Numbered from the stretch's first letter, positions 22,448-30,479 are shown. The stretch: DNA of 44,136 nucleotides from a virus (IMGVR_UViG_3300042878_001945:1-44136), one strand, 5' to 3'. A program made the numbers and translations. Notes: generated by a model from the letters alone, not told the origin.

Positions 22448-22588
22448 TTAGGACAAAGTGGTTAGGAGGCAGCACTCCGAGATCACAAAATCCGCCTCAG
22501 TGACCTTGCTCGTCACGGGGCATTTTTTATGAACTTGTTTAGACACATCGTACTTTTTCTTGAGATGCCGGTCAATACTGGTACTCAT
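22448..22588 (-). CDS. Small Lys/Cys-containing protein
   Basis: A 46-residue protein (MSTSIDRHLKKKYDVSKQVH...) from ATG 22588, overlapping the previous stop as ATGA. Three Cys (KKCP, ECC) might bind metal. A CAGTATTGACC word lies at its start (22570-22580). It bridges two replication genes. Unrecognised. Confidence 0.6.
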   Translation of the reverse strand: MSTSIDRHLKKKYDVSKQVHKKCPVTSKVTEADFVISECCLLTTLS

Positions 22589-22863
22589 TGAGTCTTGCCC
22601 CTGCGATACATCTTCTGCGAGAACCGAAGGGCTTCTTTCTTTCGAGCCGGAAGGTTATGAGCAAACGAGGCTGTCGCATGCCTGGGCGACAACCCCTCGT
22701 ATCGTTTTAATAGTTGCTCAACCGACTGAGGCTTAATATCATTACGCTTGCAGACAACAGGTTTTCCGCCAATTACGGGGGTGCAGGTATAGTATGATGA
22801 GGTATGACCCGTAACGACGTAGAGAGGCCTCTTGCCTGCAAGCGTAACAATGCTTCCAATCAT
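22585..22863 (-). CDS. Small hypothetical protein
   Basis: A 92-residue protein. The first half is beta-rich, like a small SH3/KOW-type barrel (MIGSIVTLAGKRPLYVVTGH...), and the second half is a basic helix (ARKKEALRFSQKMYRRGKTQ). It overlaps the annealing protein's stop as ATGA. The function is not recognised. Confidence 0.6.
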   Translation of the reverse strand: MIGSIVTLAGKRPLYVVTGHTSSYYTCTPVIGGKPVVCKRNDIKPQSVEQLLKRYEGLSPRHATASFAHNLPARKKEALRFSQKMYRRGKTQ

Positions 22864-23657
22864 GCTTCCACAAGCTCCGCTTCGGGGAACTTGTCTTTGA
22901 TCATGGCGAGGTCGCGAATGGTCGCGATGACCTCGTCCTTCTCTGAGTCATCCATCGAATCGTAGAGCTTGGCCATAGCCTCGCCCTGCATCTTCCAGTT
23001 CTGATCCTCGAGGCCGTCAAGCTCGCGATAGAACTTGGACATCGTGTTGAAGATCGTTGAGGTGAACGCTGGGATCGGCTGCGGATACTCGTTGAGAGCA
23101 GATTTGATGACCTGACCAAACTTGGGCCGACTTGGGACAGGAGCAGGCAACTGCTCGGCCTGAGGGGCAGGGTGGTCAACCTTACGAGCATTCGGGATGG
23201 AATCGACCTCAGTCTCGTCCAGCATGCCCAAGCCACAGATCGACAAGGTCAGGCGGCGTTTTGCCTTGGTCTCGCACTTGAGGTAGGCATTACAGAGAGC
23301 CTCGCCCTTAAGGTTGCCCAGGCACACGGCTCCGCTGGCCACGTCCGAACGGCCTGTCTTATCGACGCCCTTGACCGTGATCATCAGCACGTCGCCGATG
23401 GTTTGCTGAGTCATCTCTGTAACTGAGACACCGTTGTTTTTACGGAGTTGCTCGGCACAGTTTCGGGTTGCGTAAAGCGTCAGCTTGCCGTTCAGGTTGA
23501 TGTATTCAAACGGCTTTGTCAGAGGATTGAGGTTTAGCGAGTCGCACACACTCATATAATAAGAGGTGCGTTCTTGTGGAGAGAGCTTGGATAGATCTCC
23601 GCCGATGATGACCTTTTCGATATCCGCAGCACTTGTCTTAACTAGATCAGTAGACAT
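22860..23657 (-). CDS. Phage single-strand annealing protein (recombinase)
   Basis: A 265-residue protein of a type widespread in phages: SYYMSVCDSLNLNPLTKPFEYI (here residues about 33-54), LNGKLTLYATRNCAEQLRK, GRSDVASGAV, KCETKAKRRLTLSICGLGMLDETEV. Proteins of this kind are thought to anneal complementary strands, in the RecT/Rad52-like functional group, as partner of a YqaJ exonuclease, which is present here with an SSB. ATG 23657 follows GAGGAGATT. The superfamily (RecT versus Rad52) cannot be settled by eye. Confidence 0.6.
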   Translation of the reverse strand: MSTDLVKTSAADIEKVIIGGDLSKLSPQERTSYYMSVCDSLNLNPLTKPFEYINLNGKLTLYATRNCAEQLRKNNGVSVTEMTQQTIGDVLMITVKGVDKTGRSDVASGAVCLGNLKGEALCNAYLKCETKAKRRLTLSICGLGMLDETEVDSIPNARKVDHPAPQAEQLPAPVPSRPKFGQVIKSALNEYPQPIPAFTSTIFNTMSKFYRELDGLEDQNWKMQGEAMAKLYDSMDDSEKDEVIATIRDLAMIKDKFPEAELVEA

Positions 23658-23955
23658 CTTGAATCTCCTCGCCGGTATTGGCAAGTATCTTACCGGCGTC
23701 ACTCACTCGCTTGAGATCGACGACAATTGTGTCTTTTGGAACCTGGATGAGGCGTCGGTTCGTCCAGTCGAGCTGAAAAAACGACTCTTCGTCGCCACTT
23801 TGAATGGTCGCCGATAAAGGCCTTAAAGAAGTTGAAATCAAAATTCCAAAGATTTCTTTCTCGACCTCTGACCACTTGCTTTGAATGCTTCGCGATTCGT
23901 TCGCGCAGTCGGCTGCTCTGGTGAGCAGATCTGACACGGTTTCGACGATCCCCAT
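23647..23955 (-). CDS. Hypothetical protein upstream of the recombinase
   Basis: A 102-residue protein (MGIVETVSDLLTRAADCANESRSIQSKW...) with AGGGGG upstream. It overlaps the recombinase start by 11 bp. Probably helical then beta. Unrecognised. Confidence 0.6.
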   Translation of the reverse strand: MGIVETVSDLLTRAADCANESRSIQSKWSEVEKEIFGILISTSLRPLSATIQSGDEESFFQLDWTNRRLIQVPKDTIVVDLKRVSDAGKILANTGEEIQDVY

Positions 23956-23970
23956 ACACGCCCCCTGTGT

Positions 23971-24008
23971 AAAAGAAAAGGCCGGAAACCTCGTAGATTC
24001 CGGCCTTT
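23971..24008 (-). terminator. Rho-independent terminator after the first leftward gene
   Basis: GGCCGGAA (23980-23987) and TTCCGGCC (23998-24005) form an 8-bp GC-rich stem with flanking AAA/TTT pairs and a 10-nt loop. On the - strand it is followed by TTTTCTTTT. It lies between the first and second leftward genes, so it could serve as an early attenuator that limits reading into the replication genes. Confidence 0.75.
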
Positions 24009-24025
24009 AGCCCACCCATCCCTAC

Positions 24026-24238
24026 TTACGCTGCCGACTCTTCCTTCGCGAAGAGATCGCCAACAATCTGGTCTTTAACTTCATCCGGTTGCGTTAAGAA
24101 CCATGCAGTCACCCTGCTGACAATCTTTGCAGGATTGACATCCCGCAGATTGCCGATTGGGTTGCGATTGAGATGTCGCATTTGTTCGTTACGGAAAGAC
24201 ACTGGCTCGACGCCTTGCAGCTTGATGGTTACCACCAT
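24026..24238 (-). CDS. First gene of the leftward unit, small hypothetical protein
   Basis: A 70-residue protein (MVVTIKLQGVEPVSFRNEQMRHLNRN...). AGAGGATTCT precedes ATG 24238; the longer frame would start in the promoter region. It is followed by a terminator and preceded by a promoter, so it may be made early and alone. A regulator such as an antiterminator or Cro-like factor would be expected here, but no domain is recognised. Confidence 0.6.
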   Translation of the reverse strand: MVVTIKLQGVEPVSFRNEQMRHLNRNPIGNLRDVNPAKIVSRVTAWFLTQPDEVKDQIVGDLFAKEESAA

Positions 24239-24279
24239 AGAATCCTCTGGGTACAATAGTTTTATCCTGCACATGTGTC

Positions 24280-24307
24280 ATAATACTAACTTTATCAATT
24301 TAGTCAA
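24280..24307 (-). promoter_or_regulatory. Probable leftward early promoter
   Basis: On the - strand, TTGACT (24307-24302) and TATTAT (24285-24280) are separated by 16 bp, close to a sigma-70 consensus, 42 bp before the first leftward start codon. It lies in an AT-rich 209-bp divergent region. Confidence 0.6.
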
Positions 24308-24334
24308 TAATAAATCCATGATATTCTAAAAATC

Positions 24335-24348
24335 TTGGTATATACCAA
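24335..24348. promoter_or_regulatory. Perfect 14-bp operator-like palindrome
   Basis: TTGGTATATACCAA lies between the divergent promoters. Its half-site TTGGTATA shares GGTATA with the TCGGTATA motif scattered through 10.9-17.6 kb. It is a good candidate for a repressor site controlling both directions. Confidence 0.6.
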
Positions 24349-24368
24349 ATACTTTAAGGCGGAACATC

Positions 24369-24400
24369 TTTACAAACTATTCGTGTTTAGTGTATAGTTT
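24369..24400 (+). promoter_or_regulatory. Probable rightward promoter with embedded inverted repeat
   Basis: TTTACA (24369-24374) and TATAGT (24393-24398) are 18 bp apart. AAACTAT (24374-24380) and ATAGTTT (24394-24400) form an inverted repeat over the promoter, a plausible autoregulatory site. The first gene starts at 24448. Confidence 0.5.
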
Positions 24401-24447
24401 GAATGCAGCACTCGTTTTTGTGACTTGTGCATTAAAGGAGAATAGCG

Positions 24448-24735
24448 ATGAGCGTAGCGAATGAAAAGTTAAAGCCGAGCCAGCATACGCGCTTGCACGC
24501 GAACTCGGTTGAGCCGGTTGTTCAGGCAGTCCGGAAGATAGCGGCCAGACAAGTCATCAAAAATGGCGAGTCGGGCAGGCTCCAAGATCTGATCAACTAT
24601 GTCATGCTAGCCCTTACGCAGGAAAAGCACAAGGTGCTGGTTGACCAGTTGTACGCTGAAGGCAAAGAGGCGTTCAACTACGTGATAGAAAACGACCACC
24701 TGAAGCCAGGATTCGCCGCCGAGATCCTGGTATAA
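24448..24735 (+). CDS. Small lysogeny-region protein, possible regulator
   Basis: A 95-residue protein (MSVANEKLKPSQHTRLHANSVEPVVQAVRKIAARQ...). AAAGGAG precedes ATG 24448. It is helical, with no clear helix-turn-helix, though the middle (residues about 40-70) could fold as a small DNA-binding helical unit. It is the only + strand gene besides the integrase and is driven by its own promoter, where an immunity or excision protein would lie. No CI-type repressor is recognised elsewhere, so it is the best repressor candidate by position. Confidence 0.6.
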   Translation: MSVANEKLKPSQHTRLHANSVEPVVQAVRKIAARQVIKNGESGRLQDLINYVMLALTQEKHKVLVDQLYAEGKEAFNYVIENDHLKPGFAAEILV

Positions 24736-24783
24736 ATCCGTACGCAGAAACCACCAAACCCTACGAACCCCGCGACTCACGTC

Positions 24784-24825
24784 TTTCTAATCCGTCGGTC
24801 ACAGGTTCGAATCCTGTCGGGCGTA
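24784..24825 (+). other. attP: attP core: 3' part of a tRNA-Arg(TCT) gene
   Basis: The stretch reads as an anticodon loop TTTCTAA (anticodon TCT), the 3' anticodon strand TCCGT, a variable loop CGGTC, a perfect T arm ACAGG TTCGAAT CCTGT, the acceptor strand CGGGCGT and discriminator A. The upstream bases do not pair to complete a tRNA. A partial tRNA 128 bp before an integrase is the usual form of a phage attachment site, so the prophage probably inserts at a host tRNA-Arg gene and restores its end. Confidence 0.85.
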
Positions 24826-24952
24826 CTATCTTTGTTTACGCGACAGAAAAGTTTAATGTCCATTTGATAAAGGATTTGCATGGTGTATAAGTATTGCTTT
24901 ACCCTCTTACTCCGAACGAATATTCAACAAAGACTTAGGAATAAGTCCGTAA

Positions 24953-26017
24953 ATGTACGGATATATCATAGATACCTCAGACATGGGACGTAAGAAGTCC
25001 CTTGTCCCAAACCACTGTCAACACAAGGCTTCGGGCCGTTCCTACATCTATTGGAACGGTACGGAGATATATACGGGCTTATCCGGATCAATCGAGGCGG
25101 CGGAGTCATATGCCAAGATGTTGTCGAACATCATGGCTTATGGCGAGCCATGCCCTAAAGTCAAAGTCCAGGTCAAACTCAGTGTCGCTACAATTGCCTC
25201 AAAATACCTACAGCATGTAAAGCGCACAAAACCTCCAGACTCCGACGAGGACAAAGCTGTCGCCCGAGTCGTCAAAGATCTTGAGGTTTTTGACTACCCA
25301 GCTGAAAAATTCTCGCCTGGCCGTCTTACCGAACTGATTCAGATGTGGGTGGACAAAAGACTGGCTTTGACAACGGTGAATAAAAAGCACAACTACGTCC
25401 TGAACATTTTCCGCTGGGCGGCTCAGATGGACTTGGTCTCGCCTACTGTATGGTCGGCTCTGCTGACCGTACCAAAGATCAAACCTGGACGATCGTCTGC
25501 CAAACAGCCGAAGAAGATCAAGCCGGTTCCGAGCGATGTTGTTGAATCGATCCTGTCTCACTGCCAGCCACGAATCGCCGCTGTCCTCAAGATGCAGCTC
25601 TACACAGGCATGCGGTGCGGTGAGGTTCTCAGGATGACCATGGCGGAGATCCATGGCAACGTCTATGCCCCTTACAAGCACAAGAACCGCTGGAGGAATA
25701 AGGATCGAACTGTCCATCTTGGGCCAAAAGCCATGGCTCTGATCAACGAGTGGAAGACGAACGACCCACACGCACCGCTCTTCACCTCGATGACCTCAGA
25801 CTACTATGGCCGCTGGATAGAGATCGCCTGCAAGAGAGCCAAGGTTCCTCATTTTACATCCCACCAGATTCGCCACTATCACGCCACAATGGTGCGAGAG
25901 AAGTTTGGCCTCGATGCGGCTCAGGCTGCTCTAGGACACTCATCTGCCAAGACTACGGAGATTTACGCAGAGATTTCCACGACGCTGGCCAAGAAGGTCT
26001 CGGAGGATGTGGGATGA
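24953..26017 (+). CDS. int: Tyrosine-family integrase
   Basis: A 354-residue recombinase that joins attP to the host tRNA gene. The N-terminus (residues about 19-60) has the short strand module seen in several planctomycete integrases (ASGRSYIYWNGTEIYTG). A core-binding helical domain follows (about 65-180). Catalytic residues are R in GMRCGE (about 222), K in the YKHKNRWRNKDR hairpin, H-x-x-R in HQIRHYHA (about 305), H in LGHSS and Y in TTEIYAEI (about 338). ATG 24953 lies in the loop of a TCCGTA/TACGGA repeat; ATG 24983 is an alternative start. Neither has a strong binding site. Confidence 0.93.
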   Translation: MYGYIIDTSDMGRKKSLVPNHCQHKASGRSYIYWNGTEIYTGLSGSIEAAESYAKMLSNIMAYGEPCPKVKVQVKLSVATIASKYLQHVKRTKPPDSDEDKAVARVVKDLEVFDYPAEKFSPGRLTELIQMWVDKRLALTTVNKKHNYVLNIFRWAAQMDLVSPTVWSALLTVPKIKPGRSSAKQPKKIKPVPSDVVESILSHCQPRIAAVLKMQLYTGMRCGEVLRMTMAEIHGNVYAPYKHKNRWRNKDRTVHLGPKAMALINEWKTNDPHAPLFTSMTSDYYGRWIEIACKRAKVPHFTSHQIRHYHATMVREKFGLDAAQAALGHSSAKTTEIYAEISTTLAKKVSEDVG

Positions 26018-26055
26018 ACCATCTAACGCTTGTTAGCCTGCGCAATATTCTTCAA

Positions 26056-26067
26056 GGGGGGGGGGGG
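26056..26067 (+). repeat. Run of twelve G
   Basis: A 12-base G homopolymer lies 39 bp past the integrase stop, in the gap between the convergent ends of the two transcription units (26018-26108). It is likely to vary in length by slippage. A weak CTAAC/GTTAG hairpin (26023-26036) precedes it. Nothing else is seen in the gap. Confidence 0.85.
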
Positions 26068-26108
26068 TAAAATAGGTAAGGTTTGAAAATAGTGTTATAG
26101 CCAATTTT

Positions 26109-26321
26109 TTACTTAGTATCTTTTGCTCTACACCGTGCAAGCTCATCTTTTAGACAGGCAATCTCTAAGGTCATCTCGGCATAGCGAGACCGGCTTTCGT
26201 TGACCATCTCGGATATCGCCTTTACTGAAGCCAGGTAGGACTTTTTGACTTCCCTGTAGGATTTCTTCAGCTCGGTCAGTTCCGAGGTGAGCTTTTTGCA
26301 CTGCACACACTGAATAGGCAT
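26109..26321 (-). CDS. Small coiled-coil protein with CxxC motif
   Basis: A 70-residue protein. CVQCKK (residues 5-10) may bind metal with the later Cys pair. The rest is one long coiled coil (LTSELTELKKSYREVKKSYLASV...). ACAGGAG precedes ATG 26321. It is the last gene of the leftward unit, just before the integrase end. Function unknown. Confidence 0.6.
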   Translation of the reverse strand: MPIQCVQCKKLTSELTELKKSYREVKKSYLASVKAISEMVNESRSRYAEMTLEIACLKDELARCRAKDTK

Positions 26322-26338
26322 TCACTTACTCCTGTTAA

Positions 26339-26396
26339 GTCACATCAGGGAATCGAACCCTGAGACGAGAATCCCGTAACGTCGGCCATCTGTGAC
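26339..26396 (-). ncRNA. Shortened tRNA-like element 2
   Basis: On the - strand, GTCACAG (26396-26390) pairs with ATGTGAC (26345-26339) in six of seven positions, and the T arm CAGGG TTCGATT CCCTG is perfect. Only 27 nt lie between, enough for one GACG/CGTC hairpin but not for D and anticodon arms. Like element 1 it has a G-A mismatch at the inner end of the acceptor and the same TTCGATT loop. It sits between the late terminator and the final gene. Confidence 0.5.
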
Positions 26397-26403
26397 AAGA
26401 ACA

Positions 26404-26436
26404 ACCCGCTCAAAGGATCGGTTTCTCTGAGCGGGT
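26404..26436 (-). terminator. Hairpin terminator after the late genes
   Basis: A 9-bp stem (ACCCGCTCA/TGAGCGGGT, 26404-26412 and 26428-26436, 15-nt loop) lies about 225 bp past the last tail gene in the direction of transcription. It is followed by a T-rich TTGTTCTTG stretch. The intervening 26437-26661 shows no convincing gene; it holds one CTGTATTGACC word (26595-26605). Confidence 0.55.
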
Positions 26437-26661
26437 GTTTGTGCATCCTGCTTGGATTGCCGCATGCTGATCGGGTCGCTATAGAGCGATACTGAAGGGC
26501 AATCCAGTGGTTGCTGTACGCTCACCTTTCGGCGATCGCGGAAAGTGTTGAAACGCCACGCACAGCCCTGCCCCGCTATTCGGCAGGCCACTTCCTGTAT
26601 TGACCAGAATACAAAGAGTTTTGGATTGGATCAATGGGGTAGCAAGGGAATCCCAGAAGAA

Positions 26662-27936
26662 TTATGGATAAACAAGTGGCCCGTTTGCGTTCGTTGTGTT
26701 GCTGGTGGCCAGCGAAAGGTTACCCCACCCGATCGATATGACACTGTTTGACGAAGTTAGCAGATTGCTAGGAGACGCTGTGAGGCAGGCCGGAAAAGTG
26801 TAGTGTCCAGCTGTGCCTTTCAAGGGGCCATAGTTGTAAACCCATGGATTGTTTGCATTTATCGTGTTATTGGAGGCGACCACTCTTGTTAACGTGATAG
26901 TGTTTGTCTGGTTGTTGTACGTGCCGTTTGCAAGATACTTTTTGAATACGACCCTTTTGTAAGTCTCGTATTTAAAGGATTCGTACCTTTCGTCAAATTC
27001 ATTATAATATGTTGGATAGGATGGATTTGCGGGATCGACCTCGTCGTAATAGTAGTTCTCGGATGTCCCGCTTGGGTAATAGCCATCCCCATTGTATCTC
27101 CACCCTACGTTTGGAACAAAACAGTTTTTGCTGATCGACTCCATGACTCCAGCGTAAGAGGCTTCTCCGTTAAGATCTGGAGTGCCAGCCGGAAATCCTC
27201 CTACGACAAAAAACTCTGTGACGCTTACGACGTGAGCAGAAACCAAGGATGCCACCGTAGAGTTCATATCTACTGCGTACCCGCTTCCTCTTCTATCTAA
27301 CGCCAGAGTTGTCCACTCTATTCCCAGCCCAGGAGACTTCCAGTAAGACCTTCCAGGGACATTTCTCGGGTAAGTGTCTTTTGATGTCAAAACCGCAATT
27401 GCAGCGTTTAGCGAAATCGTGTCTTTTGTGAGGTTTGCACTCATGCACGAATTAATTGACGGAGTGTCCATGAAATACCCGTACACCCATACGTTTTGAT
27501 TCCACCTCTGAATCCCCAAGGCCGATTGTTGATTAGAAAAAAAAACCCACTGCGACGTGTCTGCGTTCCATTTTGCCGGATATCGTATGCCCCCAGAAGC
27601 AGGTACATCGTCGTTATTGAGGCCGGTCGCTGGGTAATAGTCAAGGGTTCCAGAGTCACCGTTATCCAGCCACTCGTAACCATTTGCTGTCGCTACTTTG
27701 ATCTGCCTACGCCACGAATAGAAGATCTGGCCGTTTGCCGTACCCTTTTCGGTCATCCGAATCCAGATCGTTTCGTTCGTAGTTGTCGGATCTTCTTGAG
27801 GGTTGTTCCTGACCGGCAGATCGTAATTGGACTGGCCCTGAGCGGCCAGCTGATTGATCGACTGATTGACAGAATAGTCCTTCAGACTGCGAAGCTGTTG
27901 CTCGACTTCACTTTGCCAGCTCTCGTTCGGCCCCAT
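26662..27936 (-). CDS. Tail protein downstream of the hub
   Basis: A 424-residue protein. The N-terminus (EVEQQLRSLKDYSVNQSINQLAAQG, residues about 10-34) is helical; the rest is rich in Tyr, Asn, Thr and Gly with beta character, typical of tail-tip proteins. GAGGTGAC precedes ATG 27936. It follows the hub gene by 8 bp and is the last structural gene. No enzyme motif is seen. Confidence 0.6.
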   Translation of the reverse strand: MGPNESWQSEVEQQLRSLKDYSVNQSINQLAAQGQSNYDLPVRNNPQEDPTTTNETIWIRMTEKGTANGQIFYSWRRQIKVATANGYEWLDNGDSGTLDYYPATGLNNDDVPASGGIRYPAKWNADTSQWVFFSNQQSALGIQRWNQNVWVYGYFMDTPSINSCMSANLTKDTISLNAAIAVLTSKDTYPRNVPGRSYWKSPGLGIEWTTLALDRRGSGYAVDMNSTVASLVSAHVVSVTEFFVVGGFPAGTPDLNGEASYAGVMESISKNCFVPNVGWRYNGDGYYPSGTSENYYYDEVDPANPSYPTYYNEFDERYESFKYETYKRVVFKKYLANGTYNNQTNTITLTRVVASNNTINANNPWVYNYGPLKGTAGHYTFPACLTASPSNLLTSSNSVISIGWGNLSLATSNTTNANGPLVYP

Positions 27937-27944
27937 CTGTCACC

Positions 27945-30479
27945 TCAAATGATGTTTGGATCTCTTGCGAGATGGTCTTCAAAGCTGTGGAAGTCCCGCA
28001 TTGGCATCCCAGACCTTGGCTTTGCCGTAGAAAATCCGATGATCGTGTAAGGCTTTCGGCCCGTCTGGTATCGCACGTCCGCTGATGTCATCACCAGGGA
28101 ACACTCCTCAACACCGCTTCCGGTGGATGAGTTGCAACCTTCGGTGACAGTGACGTTGAACCCCTGGAGCGTGCCATTTGCATAAATACCCTTGTAGTCC
28201 CACTCAGAAGAGGGGTCTGGAGTGCCGACCACCCATGCAAATCCACCATCGATCTGGGGCTGCTGAACGCTGTCCCACAGCTCTTTTGCGTACTGATCCG
28301 CATAGGACTGGTCGCGGTTGTCGTACCAGTCGGGAATGTGGATGATCAGATCTCTGCTCATGCCGTAAATGGTTTTAACCTTGGCCTCGGACTCTCCAGA
28401 GGCAATTGTCCCATTGGCATCATAGTGAGGGTATACCGCTTCTTGAGTGCCTTCGTACACTGGCAGCAGGGCCTTGATATTGTACGGCACGATCTGAAAC
28501 GGCTGGTCTGTTGTGCCGTTTGCGGCTCCGGTGTCCCATGGAGGAGTCTTCGAGGTATAGTTTCCGGTTGTCCCGTTGTTGTTGGCGTCAACGACCGAAG
28601 GGCGATTCAGGACGATAATATTGTTGGTTGGATCAATTCGAAACGATGTCCAGAACGAATTGTACGACCAGACCGACCCAGACCTTTGCCGGAACTCCAC
28701 AAGACACTCGGGATACCATGCCTTGCGGGTTCGGCTTGCATCGTAGGCGATCGAGTTTACGCCAATTTGCGAGAAGCACAGTCCATCGGCTCCGGACGGG
28801 AAAACCGTTCCCAAGATTCGCCCCATGCCCTTTTGGGTGGTCATCAGTGAAGACGTTGAGGCAATGCCGTCCAGCTGAACCTTGTACCTTCGCCAGGTTA
28901 CCGATCCTTTTCGAGTGTAACCGTAAAGCTCATATCGATGCGAATAAGTGTTTAAAGCTGTATCAGCAGGGGGGCGATCCACGTTTGGAGCTGTAGTAAT
29001 ATTACAGGTTGTCGCAGGGTCAAGAAGCTGCTCGTTTGACGAGACAAGGAACTCTCCAGAATCCACGCGAACATCGATACTGGCTCCGCCGACATGATTT
29101 GTCAGCTTGCGACGCACAACGATACGGCATTCTCTTCTCGATGCCGTTCCACCGTCAACCATCGTCAGCTCGTCAGCAATCCACTCTTTCAGGTTTGGGA
29201 CGCTTCTACCTGTGATGTTTCCTGTGTCAGGGACGAGCCGGATTTGATTTGACGGCAGGGTTGTATTGCCAAGCGAAAAATACACGTCTCCCGTTGATAA
29301 TAAGGTGCGGCCCCATGTGTAGTCTGAGTGCTTGAACTGCTCTTTTGCGGTTGTGTTTGTCAGGCCCGTGGAGTCAAAATACTCGACAAGAGAGCCGTTG
29401 AACCTCAGCAGATCCGGAGAGTCGTCAAGATTGTAGGTCGAACTGCTGCGAGGGATAGACCACTGGCAGTAATATGGAACGACCTTGGGGCCACCGCGAA
29501 CCATAACTCGGCTGTAAGAGCCAAGTGTGGATTTGCTGTACGAGAACCCGTCGATCGCTTTGTCTTGAAGATCGATCGAAGTTGCAGCAAAAACCCGCAT
29601 GTCGTAAAACCGGATCAATCCAGTTGGAAGCACAACCATGCCAAAGTTAGGGCAGTATGCATCGAGCGTTTGCTGGATGGATGCAACAGCGTTATCTCCG
29701 GAGATCCGGAACTCAAACGGAGGAACCAGCGTGATCTTGTCAAGGTCGCTGCTTGTCGTTGCATCAATCTCGGCTGTGACTGCGTACTGTGCGACACCGT
29801 CAATATTTAGCGAGTAGGTTCCCGCTACGCTATTATAGATTGTGCTTGGAACGACCGTTCCGCTGCTGTTCTTAAAGGTGTATGCCCCAATTCCGTTTTT
29901 AAATAAGTTGAACGCAACTGCGAACGAACCGAGAACCATTTTTATGGCTCCGCCCAGCGATTTTCCGCCTGTCGTAGGCTGGTATTCGCTGAGTAGCGCG
30001 TTCATGTTGAACCGAATTGAATCACTATTGTCAATTGGACTTGTCACAGGGACACGCTCTGCACGCGATACCAGTCCTCTGGCCGCACAAGAGAATGCGT
30101 GCCATGGGTTTTCTGGAGTCTCTGTGGGGCGTATCTCGTGGACATCGCCACAGAATATCAACGGACAGTCCGTTACTCCGTTTGGGCTGAATGCAGACGC
30201 CGTTACCCGAAAGTCGTGATAAACTCGAACCTCAGCACCCTGCAACGACCAAACATTATCAGGGTTCACCGACAATGGGGCTGAAACGGGGCTTTTCTGT
30301 GGCCCTTTCCCGATAACCGCAAATTCTAGGAACGGAGTGCCTTGCAGTTGCCATGTGCGAACAGAACTGATCTGGATGCCCATTGAGGACGGGTCAAGGT
30401 TGGCCGGATCAATCGTGGATGGCAATGGGGCCGACCGAATTCTGAAATAGATGTAAGTCTTTGGTGCATTGTTTGGCAT
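27945..30479 (-). CDS. Large tail hub/tip protein
   Basis: An 844-residue protein directly after the tape measure, where tail-tip hub proteins lie. The N-terminal half has beta-barrel-like strands (RVYHDFRVTASAF, FCGDVHEIRPT, YSRVMVRGGPK) as in gp27-like hub domains; SVQQPQIDGGFAWVVGTPD lies near the C-terminus. The start overlaps the tape-measure stop as TAATG with GAGAGGG before it. The hub assignment rests on order, size and strand pattern. Confidence 0.65.
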   Translation of the reverse strand: MPNNAPKTYIYFRIRSAPLPSTIDPANLDPSSMGIQISSVRTWQLQGTPFLEFAVIGKGPQKSPVSAPLSVNPDNVWSLQGAEVRVYHDFRVTASAFSPNGVTDCPLIFCGDVHEIRPTETPENPWHAFSCAARGLVSRAERVPVTSPIDNSDSIRFNMNALLSEYQPTTGGKSLGGAIKMVLGSFAVAFNLFKNGIGAYTFKNSSGTVVPSTIYNSVAGTYSLNIDGVAQYAVTAEIDATTSSDLDKITLVPPFEFRISGDNAVASIQQTLDAYCPNFGMVVLPTGLIRFYDMRVFAATSIDLQDKAIDGFSYSKSTLGSYSRVMVRGGPKVVPYYCQWSIPRSSSTYNLDDSPDLLRFNGSLVEYFDSTGLTNTTAKEQFKHSDYTWGRTLLSTGDVYFSLGNTTLPSNQIRLVPDTGNITGRSVPNLKEWIADELTMVDGGTASRRECRIVVRRKLTNHVGGASIDVRVDSGEFLVSSNEQLLDPATTCNITTAPNVDRPPADTALNTYSHRYELYGYTRKGSVTWRRYKVQLDGIASTSSLMTTQKGMGRILGTVFPSGADGLCFSQIGVNSIAYDASRTRKAWYPECLVEFRQRSGSVWSYNSFWTSFRIDPTNNIIVLNRPSVVDANNNGTTGNYTSKTPPWDTGAANGTTDQPFQIVPYNIKALLPVYEGTQEAVYPHYDANGTIASGESEAKVKTIYGMSRDLIIHIPDWYDNRDQSYADQYAKELWDSVQQPQIDGGFAWVVGTPDPSSEWDYKGIYANGTLQGFNVTVTEGCNSSTGSGVEECSLVMTSADVRYQTGRKPYTIIGFSTAKPRSGMPMRDFHSFEDHLARDPNII

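Noticed and set aside
24740-24825. Complete tRNA gene
   Set aside because: The 5' half does not pair with the CGGGCGT acceptor strand or form a D arm, so it is read as attP rather than a working tRNA.
26340-26591. 83-codon - strand frame across tRNA-like element 2 and the terminator
   Set aside because: It translates a hairpin and a tRNA T arm (ending GFDSLM), and its GTG start is only 3 nt from the AGGA. A non-coding reading fits better.
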